Assembly (NCBI GenBank): GCA_031400455.1
Contig: JANNPX010000033.1
Location: 1-64,000 of the forward strand
Direction: 5' to 3'
Origin: JANXYW01 sp031400455
Lineage (GTDB): Bacteria; Chloroflexota; Dehalococcoidia; DSTF01; JACRBR01
Length of the DNA stretch: 64,000 nt
Of this stretch, positions 8,518 through 15,732 are shown piece by piece (position 1 is the stretch's first letter; the number at the start of each line of letters is the position of its first letter). The notes under the pieces were generated by a model. That model made no database searches. It saw nothing but the letters and a program-made list of their open reading frames with translations, and had not been told where the DNA came from. Both the position numbers and the translations under genes were made by a program.

Positions 8518-9861
8518 TTACGGTTTCCAGCGGACTTCGTACAGGCGCACGGGATCTTCGAAGCCCTTCGGGACGAACTCGCCACGATCGGTGAAGAGGA
8601 AGTTCTTGCCGGAGAGGAGGCCGCGCACGGTGTCCGGCACGAGGATCTCGCCGGCGCCCGCCTTCGCGGCGATGCGGGATGCGAGGATCACCGTCGCGCC
8701 GAAGAGATCGCCGTCTTCTTCGATCGGCTCGCCCGCATTCAACCCGACGCGGACGTGCAGGGGTTCCGGCATCGATTCGGTGTGGGCGGCAAACGCGCGC
8801 TGCAGCGCGATCGCGCACTCCATCGCCGAGGTGACGCTGCCAAACGACGCCATGAAGCCGTCACCCATCGTCTTCACTTCGGCGCCGCCGTGCTGCTTCA
8901 GGAGATCGCGCGTGATGCGCTCGTGCTCGCGCAGGACGTCGCGGCCCTTCGTGTCGCCGAGGCGCTGCATCATCTCGGTATGGCCGACGATGTCTGTGAA
9001 CAGGATGGTGCGGAAAAGGCCTGCGTGCATCGGGAGCTCTTGTGAGCGCAAAGGCCTGCCGTCACGCAAGAATTCCAGGACACGCTCCAAGTACGAGTGG
9101 TCGCCGAGCACCGGAATACCAATGTCGCCTGGCAGCGGTATGAAACTCGCGTTGGGCAACTGCGCCGCCACCGCGCGTCCCGAAGATGGTCGGCTGTAAC
9201 CGTCACGTTCGCGATGCAACACAAGGGCGGGCGCGTGCACTTCCTGAATTGAACGCGAGAGGTCGCCGTTGCGCATGAACTCCAGATATGCCACCGCGAC
9301 CTCTGCAGAGATCGTCTGACTCACGAGTCGCGAATACCAACGCTGACGCTCGGGGGGACCGCTCGGAAAGCCAATGCCCGCCCACGTTCGCCGGAACAGA
9401 CTCCAGTTCTGTCTAGCAAGGCTCACCAGCGCGTCGTACGACTCTCCATCATTGGCATCTAGTCCGCGAACAAAGGCGCCGAACAGTACCAGGTGGCCAA
9501 CGCGGTCAGGATTCGCGAGAGTATATGCGAGGGCTGGCAGGACACCGTCGTATGCCGCGAAGAGGTCAACCTGCTCGGCCTTCACATGCTCGACGACCGC
9601 AGCGAGATCGTCGACTTGCGTCCCGAGCGACACATCCGAAACCTCACGCTGAGAAGCACCAGTTCCGCGCCGGTCGCATCGCACCAACATCCGTTCAGCC
9701 GCGATGCGTTCCATCCACGCCCGCGCCTCCGGATCCTCCCACTCACGTTCGACGCTCATGGTGAACCCTGGGACGTGCACGAGTGGCAGGCCCCGGCCGA
9801 GAATCGCGTAGGCTAACCGCGTGCCGTCCTTACTGGTACAGAAGCGAATGGCGGGGTCCAT
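8518..9861 (-). CDS. PHC4: degenerate alpha/beta-hydrolase domain fused to class III cyclase domain
   Basis: The 447-residue paralog has a hydrolase-like half with V-R-C-D-R-R-G-T-G and the elbow A-A-Y-D-G, placing Tyr104 at the nucleophile position. The cyclase half (LFTDIVGHTEMM, EVKTMGDGF, GDLFGATVILASR) ends in LVPDTVRGLLSGKNFLF...PKGFEDPVRLYEVRW, the C-terminal type shared with PHC5 and PHC6. No palindromic insertion is present. The start codon lies 3 bp past the stop of PHC5, so PHC6-PHC5-PHC4 form a tightly packed transcription unit read leftward. Ligand and nucleotide product are unknown. Confidence 0.85.
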   Translation of the reverse strand: MDPAIRFCTSKDGTRLAYAILGRGLPLVHVPGFTMSVEREWEDPEARAWMERIAAERMLVRCDRRGTGASQREVSDVSLGTQVDDLAAVVEHVKAEQVDLFAAYDGVLPALAYTLANPDRVGHLVLFGAFVRGLDANDGESYDALVSLARQNWSLFRRTWAGIGFPSGPPERQRWYSRLVSQTISAEVAVAYLEFMRNGDLSRSIQEVHAPALVLHRERDGYSRPSSGRAVAAQLPNASFIPLPGDIGIPVLGDHSYLERVLEFLRDGRPLRSQELPMHAGLFRTILFTDIVGHTEMMQRLGDTKGRDVLREHERITRDLLKQHGGAEVKTMGDGFMASFGSVTSAMECAIALQRAFAAHTESMPEPLHVRVGLNAGEPIEEDGDLFGATVILASRIAAKAGAGEILVPDTVRGLLSGKNFLFTDRGEFVPKGFEDPVRLYEVRWKP

Positions 9862-9864
9862 AAT

Positions 9865-11247
9865 CTATCCCTGCTCCCACCGCACTTCATACAGCCGCAC
9901 GGTGTCATCGAACCCCTTCGGCACGAACTCGCCGCGGTCCGCGAACAGGAAGTTCTTTCCGGAGAGGAGGCCGCGCACGGTGTCGGGCACGAGGATCTCG
10001 CCCGCGCCTGCCTTCGCGGCGATGCGGGAGGCGAGGATCACCGTCGCCCCAAACAGGTCGCCATCTTCTTCGATCGGCTCGCCGGCGTTCAACCCGACGC
10101 GTACGTGCAGCGGCTCCGGCATCGATTCGGTGTGCGCGGCGAACGCACGTTGCAGCGCGATCGCGCACTCCATCGCCGAGGTGACGCTGCCGAACGAGGC
10201 CATGAAGCCGTCACCCATCGTCTTCACCTCTGCGCCGCCGTGCTGCTTGAGGAGATCGCGCGTGATGCGTTCGTGCTCGCGCAGCACATCGCGGCCCTTC
10301 GTGTCGCCGAGACGCTGCATCATTTCGGTATGCCCGACAATGTCGGTGAAGAGCACGGTGCGCAGGCCACCGGGCGTGCGCATCCGGTCATTGGCTACCG
10401 GCGCTTGCTCCCCGCCGCCGCCGCCGAGGAACTCGTTCACCAGCGTTACGACGGCATCTTCGTCATCGTAGAAATCGAATATGCCGCCCGTCTCACCGTA
10501 CACGGTTCGTAGTTCCGCGTTCGGCAGGCCGGCCGCCAATCGGCGGGCTTCGTCCTTCACGTCCACCCAGGCGCCGTCAACAGCCACTACCAGCGCCGGG
10601 ATATGGATGCCCGGCAACAGCGCCGTCAGGTCGAAGTCATACGTGGCCCCGGTCACGTTTCGGAGTGACTCCGGAGAGGCCGCCGCCCGATAGAAGTCCG
10701 CGAGCTGGCTGGCGCGCTCCGGATGCTTCCAGCCCAGTATCGTCCTGATGGCGAGCTCGGTGTACTGGAGCCAATCCTCGTCCCACAAGGCATGCATCGA
10801 CTTGATCTTGGGGGAGTTGACGAACGAAGTGCGATCAGCGTACGCACCCCAGAGGATGAGTCGCCCGACGCGGTCCGCTGCCCGCGCGCAGAACTCGATC
10901 GCGGCGAAGCCCCCATCGCCGACCGCGATCAGATCACACTCGTCGATAGCAAGCGCATCGAGCACGGCTTCGATGTCGTTGGCGTGCGCCGCCGTCGTCA
11001 CGTCCGTCGGGTGTGAATCCGACAGCCCGAACCCACGCGTGTCGTACCGGATGAGCCGGCGCCCCACCGCGAGCCGCTCGTAGCGCCGCCGCCATTCCGG
11101 AATCGCCCATTCGCGCTCGATGTGAGAGAACGGCATCACGGGCACGTACACCAGCGGACGCCCTTCGCCGATCGCCCAGTAAGCGATGTTCGTGCCGTCG
11201 GCGCTCTTGGCGTAGCGGATCTTCGGGTCGGGGCTCATTCGCGCCAC
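9865..11247 (-). CDS. PHC5: degenerate alpha/beta-hydrolase domain fused to class III cyclase domain
   Basis: The 460-residue protein has a sensor half nearly identical to that of PHC2 (same W-A-I-G-E-G-R-P-L-V-Y-V-P segment and V-G-D-G-G-F elbow, Gly110 at the serine position). Its cyclase C-terminus follows the PHC4/PHC6 version (LVPDTVRGLLSGKNFLF). The combination shows recombination between copies. Metal-binding and substrate Lys residues of the cyclase are intact and the transition-state Asn is Ile. The start codon overlaps the end of PHC6 by 13 bp, the same overlap length as between PHC2 and PHC3, consistent with a duplicated gene junction. Confidence 0.85.
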   Translation of the reverse strand: MARMSPDPKIRYAKSADGTNIAYWAIGEGRPLVYVPVMPFSHIEREWAIPEWRRRYERLAVGRRLIRYDTRGFGLSDSHPTDVTTAAHANDIEAVLDALAIDECDLIAVGDGGFAAIEFCARAADRVGRLILWGAYADRTSFVNSPKIKSMHALWDEDWLQYTELAIRTILGWKHPERASQLADFYRAAASPESLRNVTGATYDFDLTALLPGIHIPALVVAVDGAWVDVKDEARRLAAGLPNAELRTVYGETGGIFDFYDDEDAVVTLVNEFLGGGGGEQAPVANDRMRTPGGLRTVLFTDIVGHTEMMQRLGDTKGRDVLREHERITRDLLKQHGGAEVKTMGDGFMASFGSVTSAMECAIALQRAFAAHTESMPEPLHVRVGLNAGEPIEEDGDLFGATVILASRIAAKAGAGEILVPDTVRGLLSGKNFLFADRGEFVPKGFDDTVRLYEVRWEQG

Positions 11248-12581
11248 CGCACTTCGGACAGGCGCACAGGATCTTCGAAGCCTTTCGGGACGAACTCGCC
11301 GCGGTCGGTGAAGAGGAAGTTCTTGCCGGAGAGGAGGCCGCGGACGGTGTCGGGCACGAGGATCTCGCCAGCGCCAGCTTTCGCGGCGATGCGGGAGGCG
11401 AGAATCACCGTCGCGCCGAAGAGATCGCCGTCTTCTTCGATCGGCTCGCCGGCGTTGAGGCCGACGCGGACGTGGAGGGGCTCCGGTATGGAGGGGGACG
11501 GACCTGAAGGTGCGTCCCTACGTTCCCGGGTACCGGCGGTGTGGGCGGCGAAGGCGCGCTGGAGGGCGATCGCGCACTCCATCGCCGACGTGACGCTGCC
11601 GAACGACGCCATGAATCCGTCGCCCATCGTCTTCACTTCGGCGCCGCCGTGCTGCTTCAGAAGATCGCGCGTGATGCGCTCGTGCTCGCGCAGGACGTCG
11701 CGGCCCTTCGTGTCGCCGAGGCGCTGCATCATCTCGGTGTGCCCGACGATGTCGGTGAACAGGATGGTGCGGAATGCGGAAGGTCTCGTCATCGCATCGT
11801 CCAGCGAGCCGGCGACCGTCGAGACTGGCGGCGCGCCACGATCGAAGAACCGATCTACCGGTTCTGCGATTTCTTCAATCGACGCGACCTCGACGAATTG
11901 ACAGTGCTGAAGACGTGATGCTGTCTCTTGTACAGCACGGCGAGGCACTGCCGCGTTCCCGGATACATTGATGACGATGGTGGGCGCCTGGACGCGATCG
12001 ACCTGGCTCGAGACGTCCATTCCGCCGTACTGCTCCAGATAGCGCGCTGCCATGTCGGGCGAGACGGCGCGCCGGAGAGTCTCCAGCCATGCGGCCACAT
12101 CACGGTGCTGTGTCATCGAACCGAGCAACCGGCGCATCATCGGCCAGTTGTTGCGGGCGAGATCCATGTTGGCCCGAAGCGCGTCCGCGGTGATCACGGA
12201 AGACCCCCGTATGTACGGATCCATCAGCGCCATGCGCTCCACGCACTCGGGTTGCGCCGCCGCAAAGGCGATCGCGATCGGCGTGCCGTCCCAGCCAGCG
12301 TGGATATCTACTGGTTGCCCGCCGAGCGCCGTTACAATCGACGCTATGTCCTCGACCTGACGCTCGATGGAGATGTCCTGAACGTCACGCGAAGACGCAC
12401 CCATGCCGCGCCGATCGAAGTGCACCATGGTCCGCTTCGGCACGACCAGCATGCCTGACGGAGCACCGATCGTCTGTGGCCAGCCGCTGATCTGAAGGAT
12501 CGCCGGAGGCGTGCCTGCCTGAACTGCGTAGGCGATACGCGTGCCGTCGGCGCTCGTGGCGTAGCGGATCTGGGGTTCCAT
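11235..12581 (-). CDS. PHC6: degenerate alpha/beta-hydrolase domain fused to class III cyclase domain
   Basis: This 448-residue protein is the first gene of the leftward PHC6-PHC5-PHC4 unit. The hydrolase-like half has V-H-F-D-R-R-G-M-G and the elbow A-G-W-D-G, with Trp97 replacing the nucleophile; a bulky Trp there would fill the active-site pocket. The cyclase half carries AGTRERRDAPSGPSPS, encoded by the same palindromic repeat and at the same site as in PHC1, while its C-terminus is of the PHC4/PHC5 type. A GATAAT hexamer ends 6 nt before the ATG and no Shine-Dalgarno is seen, so the mRNA is probably leaderless. Confidence 0.85.
   Translation of the reverse strand: MEPQIRYATSADGTRIAYAVQAGTPPAILQISGWPQTIGAPSGMLVVPKRTMVHFDRRGMGASSRDVQDISIERQVEDIASIVTALGGQPVDIHAGWDGTPIAIAFAAAQPECVERMALMDPYIRGSSVITADALRANMDLARNNWPMMRRLLGSMTQHRDVAAWLETLRRAVSPDMAARYLEQYGGMDVSSQVDRVQAPTIVINVSGNAAVPRRAVQETASRLQHCQFVEVASIEEIAEPVDRFFDRGAPPVSTVAGSLDDAMTRPSAFRTILFTDIVGHTEMMQRLGDTKGRDVLREHERITRDLLKQHGGAEVKTMGDGFMASFGSVTSAMECAIALQRAFAAHTAGTRERRDAPSGPSPSIPEPLHVRVGLNAGEPIEEDGDLFGATVILASRIAAKAGAGEILVPDTVRGLLSGKNFLFTDRGEFVPKGFEDPVRLSEVRWRE
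11495..11522. repeat. in-frame palindromic repeat inside PHC6
   Basis: The 24-bp inverted repeat plus TACG is identical in core to that at 907-934 in PHC1 and is translated in the same frame. Flanks (GTACCGGCGGTGTG) are also shared, consistent with spread between the two genes by gene conversion. Confidence 0.85.
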
Positions 12582-12587
12582 GCCGGG

Positions 12588-12593
12588 ATTATC
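12588..12593 (-). promoter_or_regulatory. putative -10 element for PHC6 operon (leaderless)
   Basis: GATAAT on the minus strand ends exactly 6 nt before the PHC6 ATG, with no Shine-Dalgarno between. It is divergent from the similar element for the gene at 12645. Confidence 0.55.
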
Positions 12594-12632
12594 CGCGATC
12601 GTTCACCCCTACGCCCACCTACGGGGCGCGCC

Positions 12633-12638
12633 TATACT
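12633..12638 (+). promoter_or_regulatory. putative -10 element for the 12645 membrane protein gene (leaderless)
   Basis: TATACT ends 6 nt before the ATG at 12645. There is no Shine-Dalgarno, so transcription probably starts at the start codon. A partial CCCCTACG repeat lies immediately upstream. Confidence 0.55.
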
Positions 12639-12644
12639 CGTGCC

Positions 12645-13325
12645 ATGGCTGCCGAGACCCCGACGACGCCGCCGCCCGGGCCTGCGAAGCGCATTGTGTA
12701 TCTGAACCGGCGCGTGGCCTTTCTCGAGCCGCATCGGATCAACGTGCGTCCGGCGCTGGCTGCCGCGCTGTTTCCCCTAGTCGGCTTCCTGTTGGGCATC
12801 GCCGCATTCGCGTCGATAATCCTCTGGCTGGATCGGATCCCGTTCGGGCTGGCGTTGCTGTTGCTGGTCGTGGCGATCGTGACGATACCGCTGGCGGGGA
12901 TCGGCTTCGTCTACACGATCGCGGGGGCGAACGTGGTGTTCGAGAAAGAGAAGCAGTCGGGCATCTGGCAGCAGGGGTTTCTGGGCATGGGCGTCGGGAC
13001 GATTGAACTGGTGCCGTTCTGGAAGATCCACCAGATCCGCATCGAAGAAGTGACGCGCGAGCGGCAGCAGGGAGAGGTGCAGGACCTGGCGCAGTTGGAG
13101 ATCATCCTGGTGAAGGAGAGCGGTAAGCGCCTGCGGATCGGCGACATCATCGTCGCGCGGTCGATGGTGCGCGAAGGTCTGGCCGATGTGCGGGAAGTCG
13201 CCGAGGCGATCGCGGAGATGACGGGCAAGCCGCTGATCGCCCCGACGGTCGTGCGCCGCCGCAAGGGCGCGTCTGATGATGCGCCTGGTGGCGCGCCCGT
13301 TGCCGACGCCGAGGAGGACGCTTGA
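12645..13325 (+). CDS. two-TM membrane protein of unknown function
   Basis: The 226-residue protein has a Pro-rich cytoplasmic start, two adjacent hydrophobic segments (residues ~43-65 and ~68-92), and a soluble C-terminal domain of about 110 residues. The soluble part has alternating strands (VELVPFWKIHQIRIEEV, QLEIILVKESGKRLRIGDIIVAR) that resemble a PH-like/YdbT-type domain, a guess from pattern only. The tail is acidic and Ala-rich. Its stop overlaps the start of the glycosyltransferase (TTGA), so the two are probably translated together. Role unknown; it could anchor or regulate the glycosyltransferase. Confidence 0.75.
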   Translation: MAAETPTTPPPGPAKRIVYLNRRVAFLEPHRINVRPALAAALFPLVGFLLGIAAFASIILWLDRIPFGLALLLLVVAIVTIPLAGIGFVYTIAGANVVFEKEKQSGIWQQGFLGMGVGTIELVPFWKIHQIRIEEVTRERQQGEVQDLAQLEIILVKESGKRLRIGDIIVARSMVREGLADVREVAEAIAEMTGKPLIAPTVVRRRKGASDDAPGGAPVADAEEDA

Positions 13326-14110
13326 CGATCGCGGAGGCGATGCCCGCGACGACGACGGACGCTCCGGGCGACGCGCCGTTCGTCTCGATCGTGTTGCCCG
13401 CATACAACGAGGAGGATCGCCTGCCGGGCGGGCTCGAACGCGTGATCGCGTTCCTCGCGCAGCAGCCGTTCGCGGCGGAGATCGTCGTCGCGGACGACGG
13501 CAGCCGCGATCGCACGCCGGAGATCGTACGGGAGCGGATGGCGTCGCTGCCGGCGAACGTATCGATGCGGCTGGTGCAGCACGAGCGCAATCGCGGCAAG
13601 GGCGCGGCGATCCGCACGGGGGTGCTCGCGGCGGGCGGGCGCTACGTCTTCTTTCTGGACGCCGACCTGGCGACGCCGGTCGAAGAGTCGCTGAAGCTGC
13701 TCGACGAGCTGAAGGCCGGCGCGATGGTCGTCGTGGGCAGCCGCATCCAGCCGGACGGCAGCGACATGCGCGCGAGCCAGCCTGCACAGCGCCGCATGGT
13801 GGGCCGCATGTTCACGATGATGCGCAAGACGATGCGCGTGCTGCCGGATATCGACGACACGCAGTGCCCCATGAAGGGCTTCGCGCACGACGCGGCGCAG
13901 GCGATCTTCCAGGAACAGCAGCTCAGCGGCTGGATCTTCGACGCGGAAGTCCTCTATATCGCGCGCGCGCTCGGCTACACCATCGTGTCGGTGCCGGTGT
14001 CGTGGAGGCACGTCGATGGCTCACGCCTGCGCGTGCGGCCACAGCAGGCGTGGGAGGTCTTCCGGGACCTCGTGCGGTTGAGGTTCTTGCATCCGCGCAA
14101 GAAGTCCTGA
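13322..14110 (+). CDS. GT2 family glycosyltransferase, dolichyl-phosphate-glucose synthase-like
   Basis: The 262-residue protein has the GT-A signature set: V-S-I-V-L-P-A-Y-N-E-E near the start, V-V-A-D-D-G-S-R-D-R-T, the R-N-R-G-K-G-A-A-I-R-T-G loop and the metal-binding F-F-L-D-A-D-L-A-T. The RGKG and LDADLATP motifs are typical of polyprenyl-phosphate glucosyl/mannosyltransferases of the DPM1/Alg5 type. No C-terminal TM helices are present. The likely start is TTG at 13322, overlapping the previous stop and preceded by GGAGGA. Product is probably a lipid-linked sugar for envelope glycosylation (family knowledge). Confidence 0.85.
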   Translation: MTIAEAMPATTTDAPGDAPFVSIVLPAYNEEDRLPGGLERVIAFLAQQPFAAEIVVADDGSRDRTPEIVRERMASLPANVSMRLVQHERNRGKGAAIRTGVLAAGGRYVFFLDADLATPVEESLKLLDELKAGAMVVVGSRIQPDGSDMRASQPAQRRMVGRMFTMMRKTMRVLPDIDDTQCPMKGFAHDAAQAIFQEQQLSGWIFDAEVLYIARALGYTIVSVPVSWRHVDGSRLRVRPQQAWEVFRDLVRLRFLHPRKKS

Positions 14111-14115
14111 GGGCT

Positions 14116-14145
14116 AACCACGAAGGGCACGAAGGAGCACGAAGC
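14116..14145. repeat. dispersed AACCACGAAGGGCACGAAGG repeat
   Basis: AACCACGAAGGGCACGAAGG followed by AGCACGAAG lies just after the glycosyltransferase stop codon. A very similar stretch occurs at 23389-23421. Confidence 0.75.
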
Positions 14146-14164
14146 CGGGCGGGCGCCTCGGGGA

Positions 14165-14189
14165 GGGCATTCTACGGAATGCCCCTACG
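14165..14189. repeat. palindromic repeat of the CCCTACG family
   Basis: GGGCATTC-TACG-GAATGCCC is a perfect 8-bp stem with a 4-nt loop, followed by CTACG. The same layout with a different stem sequence occurs at 50896-50920. It may also serve as the terminator of the glycosyltransferase unit. Confidence 0.7.
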
Positions 14190-14233
14190 CCCTGTTCCTG
14201 CGCCGGTTCAAGGCGTCGTTGATGTGCTGGCTC

Positions 14234-14295
14234 CTGACAGAACGGTGTCAGCACTGATCCCAAACTACTGCCCGCTCCTGACAGAATGACGTCAG
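14234..14295. promoter_or_regulatory. twin inverted-repeat operator upstream of VOC1
   Basis: Two 18-bp sites, CTGACAGAACGGTGTCAG (14234-14251) and CTGACAGAATGACGTCAG (14278-14295), lie 44 bp apart. A -10-like TATGCT starts 29 bp after the start of the second site. The VOC2 gene has the same arrangement. The downstream site overlaps the expected -35 region, so a bound protein could block or replace -35 recognition. Confidence 0.7.
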
Positions 14296-14365
14296 GATGA
14301 CTCCCGTATGCTGGCTATCTGAGCCGCGCACCACTGCGCGACACGCGCAGCTACGGAGGATCACC

Positions 14366-14722
14366 ATGAAACTCGAATCATTCGCCATCAACCTGACCAG
14401 CAAGCAGCCCGAGACGCTGTTTACGTTCTACCGCGACGTGGTGGCGCTGCCGCTGCGGCCGGAGATGGGCGACCACGCGCTGGCGCTGGGCGACGCGACA
14501 CTGTTCGTCGACGGGCACAGCGAGATCGACGGGCCGGCGAAGGAGCCGGCACGCGTGCTGCTCGACTTCTTCGTGCCGGATCTCGCCAGCGAACAGGCGC
14601 GACTGGAAGCGGCCGGGGTGAAGTTCGTCCGGCGCGAGGGGAAGGAGTACTGGGGCGGCATCATCTCGACGTTTCTGGATCCGGACGGGAACTACTGCCA
14701 GTTGATCGAGTTCAAGCCGTAG
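14366..14722 (+). CDS. VOC-fold (glyoxalase/bleomycin resistance-like) protein 1
   Basis: The 118-residue, single-module vicinal-oxygen-chelate protein has F-A-I-N-L-T-S-K-Q-P-E-T-L-F-T-F-Y-R-D-V at the start and ends F-L-D-P-D-G-N-Y-C-Q-L-I-E-F, the usual second metal-ligand region. The start at 14366 is chosen because GGAGGA lies 5 nt upstream; an in-frame ATG 23 codons earlier would overlap the end of the operator. It is a paralog of VOC2 (same length, most residues shared). The function within this large superfamily, whether dioxygenase, isomerase or drug binding, cannot be told. It is probably regulated through the twin operators upstream. Confidence 0.88.
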   Translation: MKLESFAINLTSKQPETLFTFYRDVVALPLRPEMGDHALALGDATLFVDGHSEIDGPAKEPARVLLDFFVPDLASEQARLEAAGVKFVRREGKEYWGGIISTFLDPDGNYCQLIEFKP

Positions 14723-14782
14723 GGCGGTCTTAGGTCGCCAGTCGGGCGGTGTCGCGGGAGGGCACGCCGCCCGTGTGCTTAG

Positions 14783-15083
14783 TTCGATCGGAGCGTGCGT
14801 TTCAGACGGCGTTTTGGCGAAACAATCTACCATTCCGACGTAGAGAAGGCAGCGGCTCTCTTCCACGGAATCATTTGCAACCACGCCTTCGTCGACGGTA
14901 ACAAGCGGTCCGCCACATTGGTGGCCTTCTATTTCCTTTTGGCTCGCGATCGCGTGCTCGAGTAACCCACCCCTGTGCACATCCGGCTCATCGGATAGAT
15001 CGCGATCGAGACGGCTATGGGCCAAAATGAACGTTGCGGACGTCGTGGAGTGGTTCAGGCGTATTTCTTGCCGACATCATTGA
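14783..15083 (+). pseudogene. broken Fic/Doc-family gene fragment
   Basis: Reading frame 14783-14965 encodes E-K-A-A-A-L-F-H-G-I-I-C-N-H-A-F-V-D-G-N-K-R-S-A, containing the Fic active-site signature H-x-F-x-D-G-N-K-R. A stop precedes it at 14780-14782, so the N-terminal half is missing. After the stop at 14963, another frame (to 15083) gives N-V-A-D-V-V-E-W-F-R-R-I, resembling the C-terminal helix of Doc-like proteins, so a frameshift is likely too. The functional form would AMPylate or phosphorylate a target protein; this copy appears dead. It occupies the gap between the two VOC genes. Confidence 0.65.
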
Positions 15084-15170
15084 CGACGCGTGATCGATGA
15101 CAGCAACCACGATCCGGTATCGCGTCGAGGCCCCAGCAACAGCGGGCTCGCCCTCGTCGAGACGCGGCTC

Positions 15171-15230
15171 CTGACAGAACGGTGTCAGGACTGATCCCAT
15201 TACTGCCTGCTCCTGACAGACTGCTGTCAG
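15171..15230. promoter_or_regulatory. twin inverted-repeat operator upstream of VOC2
   Basis: CTGACAGAACGGTGTCAG (15171-15188) is identical to the first VOC1 site, and CTGACAGACTGCTGTCAG (15213-15230) is a perfect palindrome with a 4-nt spacer. The sites are 42 bp apart and TACGAT begins 29 bp after the start of the second site, as in VOC1. The transcription unit downstream includes a WYL regulator, the most likely binder (inference). Confidence 0.72.
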
Positions 15231-15301
15231 TAGCGCTCCGTTACGATGGCGCTGTGCGCCGCGCGTGTCGGCGCGACTCTGATGCCGCAGGAGAACAGAT
15301 C

Positions 15302-15658
15302 ATGGAAGTCAGCCAGTTCATCATCAACGTCACCAGCGAGAACCCGGACCGCCTGAAGCAGTTCTACGGCGACGTTATTGGGTTGCCGCGAAATCCGGAT
15401 ATGGGAGAAGGAGCCTTCATGGCGGGCTCGACGCCGTTTCTTGTCGATGGGCACAGCAGCGTGCACGGTCCGGCGAAGGAACCCGCGCGGATGCTGCTGA
15501 ACTTCTTTGTCGCGGACCTGGCGGCGGAGCAGAAGCGCCTGGAGGCAGCCGGCGTGAAGTTCATCCGCACGGCGGGGCGCGAAGAGTGGGGCGGCGTGAT
15601 CTCGACGTGCCTCGACCCGGACGGGAACTACGTGCAGCTCATTGAGTTCAAGCCGTAG
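15302..15658 (+). CDS. VOC-fold (glyoxalase/bleomycin resistance-like) protein 2
   Basis: The 118-residue paralog of VOC1 shares F-I-I-N-V-T-S-E-N-P-D-R-L-K-Q-F-Y-G-D-V at the start, the P-A-K-E-P-A-R centre and the C-terminal L-D-P-D-G-N-Y-V-Q-L-I-E-F-K-P. The start is the ATG at 15302, the first residue aligned with VOC1. It is the first gene of a probable operon with the PNPOx-family, small barrel and WYL genes. Metal ligands in the C-terminal strand (Glu of L-I-E-F) are kept. Substrate unknown. Confidence 0.88.
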   Translation: MEVSQFIINVTSENPDRLKQFYGDVIGLPRNPDMGEGAFMAGSTPFLVDGHSSVHGPAKEPARMLLNFFVADLAAEQKRLEAAGVKFIRTAGREEWGGVISTCLDPDGNYVQLIEFKP

Positions 15659-15660
15659 GC

Positions 15661-15720
15661 GGGCCCTCACCCGGCCCTTCGAGCCGTCCTCTCCCTCGGG
15701 GGGAGAGGGATGTAGTTGGG
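15661..15720. repeat. dispersed CCTCTCCC...GGGAGAGG palindromic repeat
   Basis: Between VOC2 and the PNPOx gene is CTCACCCGGCCC followed by a hairpin CCTCTCCC-TCGGG-GGGAGAGG (15688-15708). The pattern is shared with 44511-44552 and with the copy inside lhr (57341-57403). It could attenuate readthrough from VOC2. Confidence 0.65.
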
Positions 15721-15732
15721 GGAGCGGGACCA

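Noticed and set aside
12777..14011. Long minus-strand frames opposite the membrane protein and glycosyltransferase
   Set aside because: Arg/His/Pro-rich shadows of real genes with clear GT2 and TM signatures on the plus strand.
14231..15230. The repeated CTGACAG motifs as a CRISPR or tandem repeat array
   Set aside because: Only four copies in two pairs, each placed at the same distance from a promoter; operator function is a better explanation.
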